Assembly (NCBI RefSeq): GCF_001612805.1
Contig: NZ_BDBD01000004.1
Location: forward strand, 372,001 to 436,000
DNA length: 64,000 bases
Source: Nocardia coubleae NBRC 108252
GTDB lineage: Bacteria > Actinomycetota > Actinomycetes > Mycobacteriales > Mycobacteriaceae
Reading direction: 5' to 3'
Of this stretch, positions 25,933-32,696 are shown in pieces. The translations under genes were made by a program, and so were the position numbers. The notes under the pieces are model-generated. The model made no database searches. It was not told the origin of the DNA and saw nothing but the letters and a program-made list of their open reading frames with translations. The stretch's first letter is position 1; every line of letters begins with the position of its first letter.

Positions 25933-26145
25933 TCAGCCCCGCGCCGCGCGTTGCGCACGGTACTCGGCGACGTTCACCCCGGCCACACCCCAATCCGTCA
26001 GCGCCACTTCGTCGATCACGACATAGGTACTGTCGGGCGCCTTGCCGAGCACGTCGAAGAGCAGATCGGTGACGCCCTTGATGAGCTGTGACTTCTGCTC
26101 CGGGGTGACGTTTTCGTCGGTGACCTTGATATTCACATACGGCAT
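25933..26145 (-). CDS. 4-oxalocrotonate tautomerase family protein
   Basis: A 70-residue tautomerase subunit, the typical family length (60-80). MPYVNIKV begins with the Pro that becomes the catalytic N-terminal base after Met removal. Conserved VTPEQKSQLIKGVTDLL and YVVIDEVALTDWGVAG follow. The open frame runs much further upstream, but only the part from ATG 26145 is the family, and a GGAA-type Shine-Dalgarno precedes it. It lies 94 bp downstream of the SDR gene in the same direction. The likely role is keto-enol tautomerisation of an alpha-keto or dienol intermediate produced or used by that SDR. Confidence 0.9.
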   Translation of the reverse strand: MPYVNIKVTDENVTPEQKSQLIKGVTDLLFDVLGKAPDSTYVVIDEVALTDWGVAGVNVAEYRAQRAARG

Positions 26146-26239
26146 GTGCGTGTTCCTTTCCTGACGGGTGCAGCGGAAGAGCCCGGGAGCGTGCTGCTGC
26201 GTGCGCGAACCCGTTGCCGGAGAGCCGATCCCGTGAGAT

Positions 26240-26977
26240 TCAGGCCGACCGACCGGCCACGAAGCCGCCGTCGACCGGCAGGATATGACCGGTGACGAAC
26301 TCGGCGTCGGCCAGATACAGCACCGCCGCGGTGGTGTCGGCGACCTCACCGATGCGGTCGAGCAGCGCCAGCGAGGCCGCGGCCCGCTCGTCGCCGTCAC
26401 CGAAGAGCGGCGTGCGGATGATGCCGGGAGCCACCGCGTTCACCCGGATGCCCGCGGGCGCGAGTTCGGCGGCCAGGCTGGTGGTCAGCGCGTGCACGCC
26501 ACCCTTGCTGACCAGTGCGGCCGAGGCCGGTAGTCCGGTCATCGCGTGGTCGATGAGCACCGTGCCGATATTGACGATGCTGCCGCCTTCGCCTTGGGCG
26601 AGCAGTTGGCGCACAACGGCTTGCGTGGTGAGGTAGGTGCCTTTGAGGTTGCCGTCGAGATAGCGGTCGAGCTCGGCCTCGGTGACGTCGACGAACGGTG
26701 TCGTCCCGAAGACGCCCGCGCTGTTGATCAGCGTATCGACGCGGCCGAAGCGGTCCAGCGCGGTCCGTACATATGCCGCACCCGTTGCGGGTGAACCGAT
26801 ATCGCCGACCACGGTGGCCACCCGGCCCGGGGCGGCCAGGGCGGCGGCGACGTCGGCGAGCTTGGCCGCGTCGCGTCCGCCGAGCACGACCGCGTCCCCG
26901 CGATCGACGAAGGCGCGGGCGACATCGCGCCCGATTCCACTGGATGCGCCGGTGACGATGACCGTCTTGGCTGTCAT
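26240..26977 (-). CDS. SDR family protein lacking the catalytic Tyr
   Basis: A 245-residue classical SDR. The NAD(P) motif TGASSGIG is near the N-terminus, the GGRDAAKL loop hints at NADP, NSAG stands in for NNAG, and the C-terminal GHILPVDGG is typical. The active-site segment reads PASAALVSKGG: Lys is in place, but the position four before it is Ala instead of Tyr, so the normal proton donor is missing. It may be a non-catalytic scaffold or use another residue. A perfect palindrome, shared with the TetR gene, lies 20-31 bp upstream of the start. The tautomerase gene follows. Confidence 0.85.
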   Translation of the reverse strand: MTAKTVIVTGASSGIGRDVARAFVDRGDAVVLGGRDAAKLADVAAALAAPGRVATVVGDIGSPATGAAYVRTALDRFGRVDTLINSAGVFGTTPFVDVTEAELDRYLDGNLKGTYLTTQAVVRQLLAQGEGGSIVNIGTVLIDHAMTGLPASAALVSKGGVHALTTSLAAELAPAGIRVNAVAPGIIRTPLFGDGDERAAASLALLDRIGEVADTTAAVLYLADAEFVTGHILPVDGGFVAGRSA

Positions 26978-26992
26978 CTACTGATCCTTTCG

Positions 26993-27010
26993 ATATACGA
27001 CCGGTCGTCT
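26993..27010. promoter_or_regulatory. TetR operator copy 1 (SDR promoter)
   Basis: ATATACGACCGGTCGTCT contains the perfect 12-bp palindrome ACGACCGGTCGT (26997-27008). The same 18 bases occur at 27660-27677 before the TetR start. The site is 16 bp upstream of the SDR start codon, where a bound repressor would block transcription. Confidence 0.75.
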
Positions 27011-27061
27011 TGAAATGGCCGACCGGAAGAAGCCGTGCGGTGATGGGGTCGACTCAGGAGG

Positions 27062-27652
27062 TCACGGCCGGAAATAGTCGTCGAGCAGCCGCCGCAGGCA
27101 CTTCTCGAGCGGGTCGATCGTGCGGTCGATCTTCATCCGGATCACCGCACCCTCCCAGGATTCCAGCAGGAGGTCGGCGAGGTCGACGGCGTCGATATCG
27201 GCCCGGACCGTGCCCTCGGCCTGCGCCGTCCGCAATGCGTCGGCCACCCCGTCCCGCCAGGACCCCCACGCGGCCGACAGTGCCGTGCGCAGCACCTCGC
27301 TGCCTTCCAGCTCGCCGCCGAGATTGCCGATGAGGCAGCCACCGGTGTACTCGGCGGCGACGAAATCGTCGATCAGGGTGGCGAAGAACCGGCGTAGACC
27401 GGAGAGGGCATCGGGCGCGCCCGCGAACGCGGTCGCCAGGTTGCGCTGCACGCACAGCGAGTGATGTTCGATCACCGCCCGGGCGAACGTTTCCTTGCTG
27501 TCGAAGTAGTTGTAGAACGACCCCTTGGGCACCCCGACCTTGTCGAGCACCTGTTTGATGCCGGTGCCGTGGTAGCCGTGGGACAGCAGATCGGCGGCGC
27601 CCTCTTCGATGAGGAGGGCTCGCGTGTCGTCGCTACGCCGTGGTCGTGCCAT
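27062..27652 (-). CDS. TetR/AcrR family transcriptional repressor
   Basis: A 196-residue regulator. After MARPRRSDDTR the DNA-binding domain spans residues 8-55, with recognition helix region GIKQVLDKVGVPKGSFYNYFDSKE. The C-terminal ligand domain includes GGCLIGNLGGEL and a long terminal helix, as in the YcdC/AcuR-like branch that often senses electrophiles or toxic carbonyls. ATG 27652 sits 8 bp from an 18-bp operator identical to one before the downstream SDR gene, so it represses itself and the SDR-tautomerase unit. Downstream order is TetR, SDR, tautomerase on one strand, 84 bp apart. Confidence 0.9.
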   Translation of the reverse strand: MARPRRSDDTRALLIEEGAADLLSHGYHGTGIKQVLDKVGVPKGSFYNYFDSKETFARAVIEHHSLCVQRNLATAFAGAPDALSGLRRFFATLIDDFVAAEYTGGCLIGNLGGELEGSEVLRTALSAAWGSWRDGVADALRTAQAEGTVRADIDAVDLADLLLESWEGAVIRMKIDRTIDPLEKCLRRLLDDYFRP

Positions 27653-27659
27653 GCGACGA

Positions 27660-27677
27660 ATATACGACCGGTCGTCT
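27660..27677. promoter_or_regulatory. TetR operator copy 2 (autoregulation)
   Basis: An identical copy of the 18-bp word at 26993-27010, with palindrome ACGACCGGTCGT at 27664-27675. It begins 8 bp upstream of the TetR start codon, so transcript start and operator overlap and the mRNA is probably leaderless or has a very short leader. Confidence 0.75.
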
Positions 27678-27742
27678 ACTAACGCAACCCCGGCGTTCGC
27701 CTCATCCGCAGGTGCTCGCCTTACGCACCGACACAACCGATC

Positions 27743-28342
27743 TCAGTCGTCGACCCCGCGAGCGGCGAGGGCATCACCCATCGCGTCGGCAGTGCGCAAG
27801 GCACGGACCACGACCGGGGTGACGAGGGCGGTGGCGGACCAGGAGACGCCGCGGGCGCGGCGGGCTTCGGCGACGTCGTGGACGATGCTCGCCAGGAGTG
27901 GGACGCAGCGGATCGCCAGGGCCAGCAGCAAACCCACTCGTTCGGGATCGACACCGAGACGACGCAGCGGGGCGAGGGCGCGGGTGAGGGCGTCGAGCAT
28001 GGCGGTGACGCGCGTGGTGACAGTGACCAGAGCGGCGAGGGCCACCGAGACGAGCAGGACGCCGCAGACGGCGATCGCGCGGGCCGGGGTGGTGGTGAAC
28101 AGTTGGAACACGCCGATGATCACCGTCATCCAGAGCACCGGGCGGATCTGGGCCACGGCCACTCGCCAGGAGATGCGCGCCACGGCGAACAACAGGGCGA
28201 CCGTCACCGCGGCGACCGCCACGGCGAGTGGCGTGCGGGCGAAGATCGTCATCGCGACGATGGCGAGAACCAGCAGGAGAAGTTTGAGACCCGCGGGCAG
28301 GCGGTGCACCAGCGAGTCACCGGGGCAGTACAGGCCGATCAT
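27743..28342 (-). CDS. bioN: ECF transporter T component, biotin (BioN)
   Basis: A 199-residue energy-coupling factor transmembrane protein. Five or so hydrophobic helices are followed by the cytosolic coupling region with the two short Ala-Arg-Gly signatures, ARRARG and DALAARG, that dock on the ATPase grooves. It couples ATP hydrolysis by BioM to movement of the BioY substrate-binding subunit. Its ATG overlaps the bioM stop by 4 bp (28339-28342). Together with bioM and bioY it forms a dedicated (group I) biotin importer, not one sharing a general ECF module. Confidence 0.9.
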   Translation of the reverse strand: MIGLYCPGDSLVHRLPAGLKLLLLVLAIVAMTIFARTPLAVAVAAVTVALLFAVARISWRVAVAQIRPVLWMTVIIGVFQLFTTTPARAIAVCGVLLVSVALAALVTVTTRVTAMLDALTRALAPLRRLGVDPERVGLLLALAIRCVPLLASIVHDVAEARRARGVSWSATALVTPVVVRALRTADAMGDALAARGVDD

Positions 28343-29019
28343 TCGACCAGGCGCCGATATGCGCCGACGGCGTCGGCCGGGGCACCGTCGAAGGCGACAG
28401 CACCGTTGTCCAGCACCACGACTCGATCGAAACCGTCGAGCAGGGCGAGCTGGTGGGTCACCACGATCACCTGCTGGTCGAGGGAATTCAGGGCTTGGGA
28501 CACAAGGCGGGCGTTGCGCAGGTCGAGCAGCGTGGTCGGTTCGTCGGCGACGATCACTTCAGGCTCGCGGATCAGCGCGGAGCCCAGCGCCAGCAACTGC
28601 TTCTGCCCACCGGAAAGCAGGTGCGCGGGATGATCGGCGTGCCCGGCGAGCCCGAACCGGTCGAGCATGCGCCGCACCCGTTCGGAGATCTCGGCTCTGC
28701 TCAGCCCGCTGCGCCGCAACGAGAAGGCCAGATCCTCACCGACCGTCGGCATCACGATCTGGGTGTCGGGATCGGTGAAAACGAACCCGACCTTGCGCCG
28801 CACCTGGGCGCCTTTGCGGGCGGCGTCGATCCCGTCGACGGTGACGGTGCCGGTGGCCGGCTTCAACAGGCCGTTGAGCATGCGGGCCAGCGTCGACTTC
28901 CCGGAACCGTTGGCGCCGATGAAACCGACCCGGCGTTCGGTGATGGTCAGGTCGATATCGCGCAGCACCACCCGGTCACCGAACCGGTGGCCGACCGAAT
29001 CGACGACGATCTCACTCAT
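28339..29019 (-). CDS. bioM: ECF transporter ATPase, biotin (BioM)
   Basis: A 226-residue ABC-type ATPase. Walker A GANGSGKST, Q-loop region FVFTDPDTQIVMPTVGEDLAF (the DPD-Q stretch is typical of ECF ATPases), signature LSGGQKQLLALGSAL, Walker B VIVADEPTTLLDLR, and switch His in VVTHQ. It powers biotin import with BioN and BioY. The start lies 4 bp after the bioY stop and the end overlaps bioN by 4 bp, so all three are translated from one transcript. Control is presumably from the palindrome upstream of bioY. Confidence 0.92.
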   Translation of the reverse strand: MSEIVVDSVGHRFGDRVVLRDIDLTITERRVGFIGANGSGKSTLARMLNGLLKPATGTVTVDGIDAARKGAQVRRKVGFVFTDPDTQIVMPTVGEDLAFSLRRSGLSRAEISERVRRMLDRFGLAGHADHPAHLLSGGQKQLLALGSALIREPEVIVADEPTTLLDLRNARLVSQALNSLDQQVIVVTHQLALLDGFDRVVVLDNGAVAFDGAPADAVGAYRRLVE

Positions 29020-29023
29020 CGGC

Positions 29024-29608
29024 TCACGCGCGGATCAGCCCCGGATACGCCCGGTGCACACCCTTGGCGACCACCGTCGCGATGACGACCTTGGCCAGGT
29101 CGCCGGGCAGGAACGCGAAGTTGCTCGAGATCGCGGCCCACAGACCCAGTTCGGTGCGGACCAGCAGGCCCGCGGTGCCGAAGAGGTAGATGACCACGAT
29201 GCCGCCGAGTGCGTTGATCAGCAGACCGAGCACGAGCGGGTATCTCGGCAGGATTCGCGCGGTAAGCCAGCCGATCAGCAGGGTCGCCGGGATCCACCCG
29301 ATCAGGTAGCCCGCGGTCGGCGAGGCCAGCGCGGTCAGGCCGGTGCGTCCGCCCGAGAGCAGCGGCAGACCGATCAGGGTGAGCGCGATGAACACCGCCA
29401 CCGCCGTGACCCCCTTGCGCGCGCCGAGGACGGCACCGGTCAGGATCACCCCGAGCGTCTGCAGGGTGATCGGGACGCCGCTGAATCCGACCGTGATCGC
29501 GCCGGGCAAGCCGAGGGCGGCGATCAGCGCGGCGAACACCGCGATCTGCGCCAGGTCGCGGGCGGCGAAGCGGCCGGTGCGCGTGGGGGCGTGCTGAGGG
29601 TCGGGCAC
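29024..29608 (-). CDS. bioY: Biotin transporter substrate-binding subunit BioY
   Basis: A 194-residue S component with six hydrophobic helices. The conserved AVFAALIAALGLPGAI N-terminal helix, the VPITLQTLGVILTGAVLG stretch that binds the ATPase-coupling subunit, GLPLLSGGRTGL and SPTAGYLIGW are all BioY hallmarks. It captures biotin at the membrane. The start is GTG 29608 with AAGGAAG about nine bases upstream. It leads the bioY-bioM-bioN operon. A TTGAAC-GAC-GTTCAA palindrome 27 bp upstream resembles the BioQ repressor box, so expression should rise when biotin is scarce. Confidence 0.93.
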   Translation of the reverse strand: MPDPQHAPTRTGRFAARDLAQIAVFAALIAALGLPGAITVGFSGVPITLQTLGVILTGAVLGARKGVTAVAVFIALTLIGLPLLSGGRTGLTALASPTAGYLIGWIPATLLIGWLTARILPRYPLVLGLLINALGGIVVIYLFGTAGLLVRTELGLWAAISSNFAFLPGDLAKVVIATVVAKGVHRAYPGLIRA

Positions 29609-29634
29609 TGTTCGGACTTCCTTTGCACAAGCAA

Positions 29635-29649
29635 TTGAACGACGTTCAA
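29635..29649. promoter_or_regulatory. BioQ-like operator upstream of bioYMN
   Basis: TTGAACGACGTTCAA is a perfect 6-3-6 palindrome. The BioQ box of corynebacteria and mycobacteria is TGAAC-N3-GTTAC, matched here at 9 of 10 defined bases. It sits between the bioY start (29608) and the end of oxyR, the only place a bioYMN promoter can lie. Confidence 0.7.
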
Positions 29650-29671
29650 AATAGCAGTCGAGCTGGGCGGC

Positions 29672-30580
29672 TCAGAAGGGCCGCTTCGAGCGGATCACCG
29701 CCGCCAGGTACTCGTAGTCGTCGGCCCGGGCCGAGGACGCGCGGTAGGCGAGGCCGATCGTGCGGCCCGGCGCGGGATCGGCGAACCGTGCGGTCTCGAG
29801 GGTGCCGCGCGCGGTTTCGGCCGGTACCGCCATCTCGGGGATGAGCGTCACTCCGAGCCCGCCCGCCACGCACTGCACCACGGTGGTCAGCGAGGCGGCC
29901 CGGGTGTCACCGACCGAACCCGGATGCACTTCGGCGGTTCGGCACAGTTCGAGTGTCTGATCGCGCAGGCAATGCCCCTCGTCGAGCAACAACAGGGGCA
30001 GGTCGGCGAGGACCGGCGCGGCCAGATCGGTGCGCCCGGCCAGCTCGTGCCCGCGCGGCGTCACGAGCACGAATTCCTCGGAGTAGAGCGGGATTTCGAC
30101 CAGACCGGGCGCCTCGCTCGGCAACGCGAGCACCGCCACGTCGAGCACACCGGTGCGCAGGCCGTCGAGCAGGCGGGCGGTCTGGTCCTCCACCACCTGG
30201 GGCACCAGGTTGGGCAGTTTGCGGCGCAGCTCGGGCAGCAGACCCGGCAGCACATACGGGGCGACGGTCGGGATGATGCCCAACCGCAGCACGCCACCGA
30301 GGCTGTCGCCGGTCGCCGAGGCGACGAAACGGTCGGCCGCCTCGAGCGTGGCCATCGCCTGCGGCAGCAGCCGCATCCCGGCGGCGGTGACCAGCACCCG
30401 GCGCGTGCTGCGCTCGATCAGCTGCAGGCCGAGGCCGTTTTCCAGTGATGCCAGTGCCTGCGATAACGTGGGTTGGCTCACAGCCAAACGCGCTGCGGCA
30501 GTGCCGAAATGCCGGTATTCGGCGACGGCGACGAACGCACGCAGCTGCGAGAGGGTTGGCTGATAAGTCTGATCAGTCAC
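29672..30580 (-). CDS. oxyR: LysR-type peroxide sensor OxyR
   Basis: A 302-residue LysR regulator. An N-terminal winged HTH (LSQLRAFVAVAEYRHFGTAAARLAVSQPTLSQ, read in two parts) precedes the RD1/RD2 effector domain. Cys204 and Cys213 (GHCLRDQTLELC) are nine apart, the redox pair spacing of OxyR, so peroxide would form an intramolecular disulfide. The start is GTG 30580. It is divergent from ahpC by 109 bp, the standard actinobacterial oxyR-ahpCD layout, and the region between carries repeated CTGAT/ATCAG words. Unlike M. tuberculosis, where oxyR is decayed, this gene is intact. Confidence 0.95.
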   Translation of the reverse strand: MTDQTYQPTLSQLRAFVAVAEYRHFGTAAARLAVSQPTLSQALASLENGLGLQLIERSTRRVLVTAAGMRLLPQAMATLEAADRFVASATGDSLGGVLRLGIIPTVAPYVLPGLLPELRRKLPNLVPQVVEDQTARLLDGLRTGVLDVAVLALPSEAPGLVEIPLYSEEFVLVTPRGHELAGRTDLAAPVLADLPLLLLDEGHCLRDQTLELCRTAEVHPGSVGDTRAASLTTVVQCVAGGLGVTLIPEMAVPAETARGTLETARFADPAPGRTIGLAYRASSARADDYEYLAAVIRSKRPF

Positions 30581-30589
30581 GCCTATCAG
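30560..30589. promoter_or_regulatory. Candidate OxyR binding region
   Basis: CTGATA (30560-30565), palindromic CTGATCAG (30569-30576) and TATCAG (30584-30589) cluster over the oxyR start codon in the oxyR-ahpC divergent region. LysR sites are typically dyads of this ATC/GAT type, so this fits autoregulation and activation of ahpC. Exact bases need footprinting. Confidence 0.4.
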
Positions 30590-30689
30590 TGTAGAACGAG
30601 CGATCGGCTTTACCTTTCAGTAGGCTTTGGGCAAGATCTTTGCGGGCTCACACGACGAGCACGACCACACCATCAACGAGGAGATGAGC

Positions 30690-31277
30690 ATGGCTCTGCT
30701 GACCATTGGCGACCAGTTCCCGGCATACAACCTCAAGGCCGTCATCGGAGGTGACCTGTCGAAGGTCGACGCGCAGCAGCCCGACGATTACTTCACCCAG
30801 ATCACCAGCGACGACCACGCGGGCAAGTGGCGGGTCGTGTTCTTCTGGCCCAAGGACTTCACCTTCGTCTGCCCCACCGAGATCGCGGCGTTCGGCAAGC
30901 TGAACGACGAGTTCGCCGACCGCGACACCCAGGTGCTCGGCGCCTCGGTGGACAACGAGTTCGTGCACTTCCAGTGGCGTGCGCAGCACGAGGATCTCAA
31001 GACCCTCCCCTTCCCGATGCTGTCGGACCTCAAGCGTGAACTGGCCACCGCCACCGGCGTGCTCAACGCCGACGGTGTCGCCGACCGCGCCACCTTCATC
31101 GTCGACCCGAACAACGAGATCCAGTTCGTCTCGGTGACCGCCGGTTCCGTCGGCCGCAACGTCGACGAGGTGCTGCGCGTGCTCGACGCGCTGCAGTCCG
31201 ACGAGCTGTGCGCCTGCAACTGGAAGAAGGGCGACCCGACCATCAACGCGGGCGAGTTGCTCTCCGCCAGCGTCTGA
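30690..31277 (+). CDS. ahpC: Alkyl hydroperoxide reductase AhpC (2-Cys peroxiredoxin)
   Basis: A 195-residue peroxiredoxin, collinear with mycobacterial AhpC. The peroxidatic Cys61 lies in FTFVCPTE, and the C-terminal Cys174 and Cys176 (DELCACNW) resolve it, the three-Cys arrangement particular to actinobacterial AhpC. It reduces organic peroxides and peroxynitrite in the cytoplasm. The ATG at 30690 has GAGGAG six bases upstream; the ATG at 30684 is less well placed. ahpD follows after 44 bp and supplies the reducing equivalents. OxyR, divergent, is the likely activator under peroxide stress. Confidence 0.97.
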   Translation: MALLTIGDQFPAYNLKAVIGGDLSKVDAQQPDDYFTQITSDDHAGKWRVVFFWPKDFTFVCPTEIAAFGKLNDEFADRDTQVLGASVDNEFVHFQWRAQHEDLKTLPFPMLSDLKRELATATGVLNADGVADRATFIVDPNNEIQFVSVTAGSVGRNVDEVLRVLDALQSDELCACNWKKGDPTINAGELLSASV

Positions 31278-31321
31278 TCCACCCTTCTCCACCCGATCCC
31301 CCTGACAGGAGCGCCTTTTCC

Positions 31322-31861
31322 ATGAGCATCGAGAACCTGAAGAACTCTCTTCCCGAGTACGCCAAGGACCTCAAGCTCAACTTGTCCTCGATTTCGCGCA
31401 CCACCGTGCTGAACGAACAGCAGCTGTGGGGCACTCTGCTCGCCGCCGCGGCCGCCACCCGTTCGGCCACCACGCTGCGCGAGATCGCCGAGGAAGCCGC
31501 CGACGTGCTGTCCGCCGAAGCCTACGAGGCCGCGCTGGGTGCCGCATCGATCATGGGCATGAACAATGTGTTCTACCGGGGCAAGGCGTTCCTGGACGGC
31601 AAGTACGACGATCTGCGCGCGGGTCTGCGGATGAACATCATCGGCAACCCGGGCGTGGAGAAGGCCGATTTCGAACTGTGGTCGTTCGCGGTCTCCTCCA
31701 TCAACGGCTGCGCGCACTGCCTCGATTCGCACGAGAAGACGCTGCGTGAGGCCGGTGTCTCGCGTGAGGTGATCTTCGAGTCGCTGCGTGCGGCGGCGAT
31801 CGTGGCCGGTGTCGGCCAGGCAGTCGCTTCCACCGAGGCGCTGGCCGCGGCCGCCGTCTGA
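31322..31861 (+). CDS. ahpD: Alkyl hydroperoxidase AhpD
   Basis: A 179-residue all-helical AhpD-fold enzyme. The active-site CxxC is Cys130-Cys133 in [10 protein letters not shown], with His137 and Glu118 in place to form the proton relay known from M. tuberculosis AhpD. It has weak peroxidase activity of its own and, with lipoyl proteins (Lpd, SucB), acts as the thiol reductant for AhpC. An ACAGGAG Shine-Dalgarno is 10 bases before ATG 31322. It is co-transcribed with ahpC, and a stem-loop terminator begins 13 bp after the stop. Confidence 0.96.
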   Translation: MSIENLKNSLPEYAKDLKLNLSSISRTTVLNEQQLWGTLLAAAAATRSATTLREIAEEAADVLSAEAYEAALGAASIMGMNNVFYRGKAFLDGKYDDLRAGLRMNIIGNPGVEKADFELWSFAVSSINGCAHCLDSHEKTLREAGVSREVIFESLRAAAIVAGVGQAVASTEALAAAAV

Positions 31862-31873
31862 TCCGCTCGTCGC

Positions 31874-31906
31874 ACGACCCCGATCCGCGTGCCGGGTCGG
31901 GGTCGT
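31874..31906 (+). terminator. Terminator hairpin after ahpCD
   Basis: ACGACCCCGA at 31874-31883 pairs with TCGGGGTCGT at 31897-31906, a perfect 10-bp stem, 13 bp after the ahpD stop. The following TCGCGTTCGCG is only weakly T-rich, as is common in high-GC terminators. Confidence 0.6.
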
Positions 31907-31981
31907 TCGCGTTCGCGCGCGTGACGCGGCGCGAGAACCGCCCGGACGGCGGTGTTGATCTTGCGCGGTAGGCTCGCGAGC

Positions 31982-32683
31982 ATGAACGCACACGATGTGC
32001 CGGAAGCCCCTGACGTCCAGGTCGAGGTCGTCCGCGTGTTCACCGATCCGACGGGCAGGCTCGGCAATGCGCTCGGCATCGCTCGCGCGGGCGATGTCGT
32101 CGCGCTCGACAAACAGGAACTCGCCGCGCGGCTGGGATTCAGCGAGACCACGGTGGTCGGGGAACCTGTCGACGGTGTCGCCGACGTCCGGATCTACACC
32201 CCGGCCGTCGAACTGCCCTTCGCCGGGCACCCCACCGTGGGCACCGGATGGTGGATGGCCGCGCGCGGCACCCCCGTGCACACGCTGAACGTGCCGGCGG
32301 GCCCGGTTCGGGTGACGGAGACCGACGGGCTCACCTGGATCACCGCCCGCGCCGAATGGGCACCGGATTTCACCTTCCACCAGGCCGGTTCACTCGACGA
32401 ACTGGCCATGCTCCGCGCCTCGGACTACACCGAGGGCCAGCACTACGTGTGGACGTGGACCGACGAATCGCGCGGTGCCGTTCGCTCCCGGATGTTCGCG
32501 CCCGCCATGGGCATCGCCGAGGACGAGGCGACCGGCGCGGCCGCCGTCGCCCTCACCGCCAAGCTACGGCGCGGGCTGGTCATCACCCAGGGGCAGGGGT
32601 CCCAGCTCTACACCGAGTGGGATTCCGACGGCTGGGTGCGCCTGGGCGGACGGGTCGTCGAAGACCACGTGGTGGTGCTCTGA
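31982..32683 (+). CDS. PhzF family protein (short form)
   Basis: A 233-residue PhzF-fold protein, shorter than the 270-300 residues of PhzF itself. The N-terminal VFTDPTGRLGNALGIA, the PFAGHPTVGTG hallmark and the C-terminal DEATGAAAVALTAKL are present. PhzF isomerises trans-2,3-dihydro-3-hydroxyanthranilate, but most family members act on unknown compounds, and no phenazine genes are nearby. From memory, its counterpart Rv2716 lies in the syntenic mycobacterial block, pointing to a conserved housekeeping role. The ATG at 31982 was chosen because the N-terminal strand of the fold begins there. The 3' end is 13 bp from the convergent sigma-like gene. Confidence 0.88.
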   Translation: MNAHDVPEAPDVQVEVVRVFTDPTGRLGNALGIARAGDVVALDKQELAARLGFSETTVVGEPVDGVADVRIYTPAVELPFAGHPTVGTGWWMAARGTPVHTLNVPAGPVRVTETDGLTWITARAEWAPDFTFHQAGSLDELAMLRASDYTEGQHYVWTWTDESRGAVRSRMFAPAMGIAEDEATGAAAVALTAKLRRGLVITQGQGSQLYTEWDSDGWVRLGGRVVEDHVVVL

Positions 32684-32696
32684 TTCCGGTTCGCCG

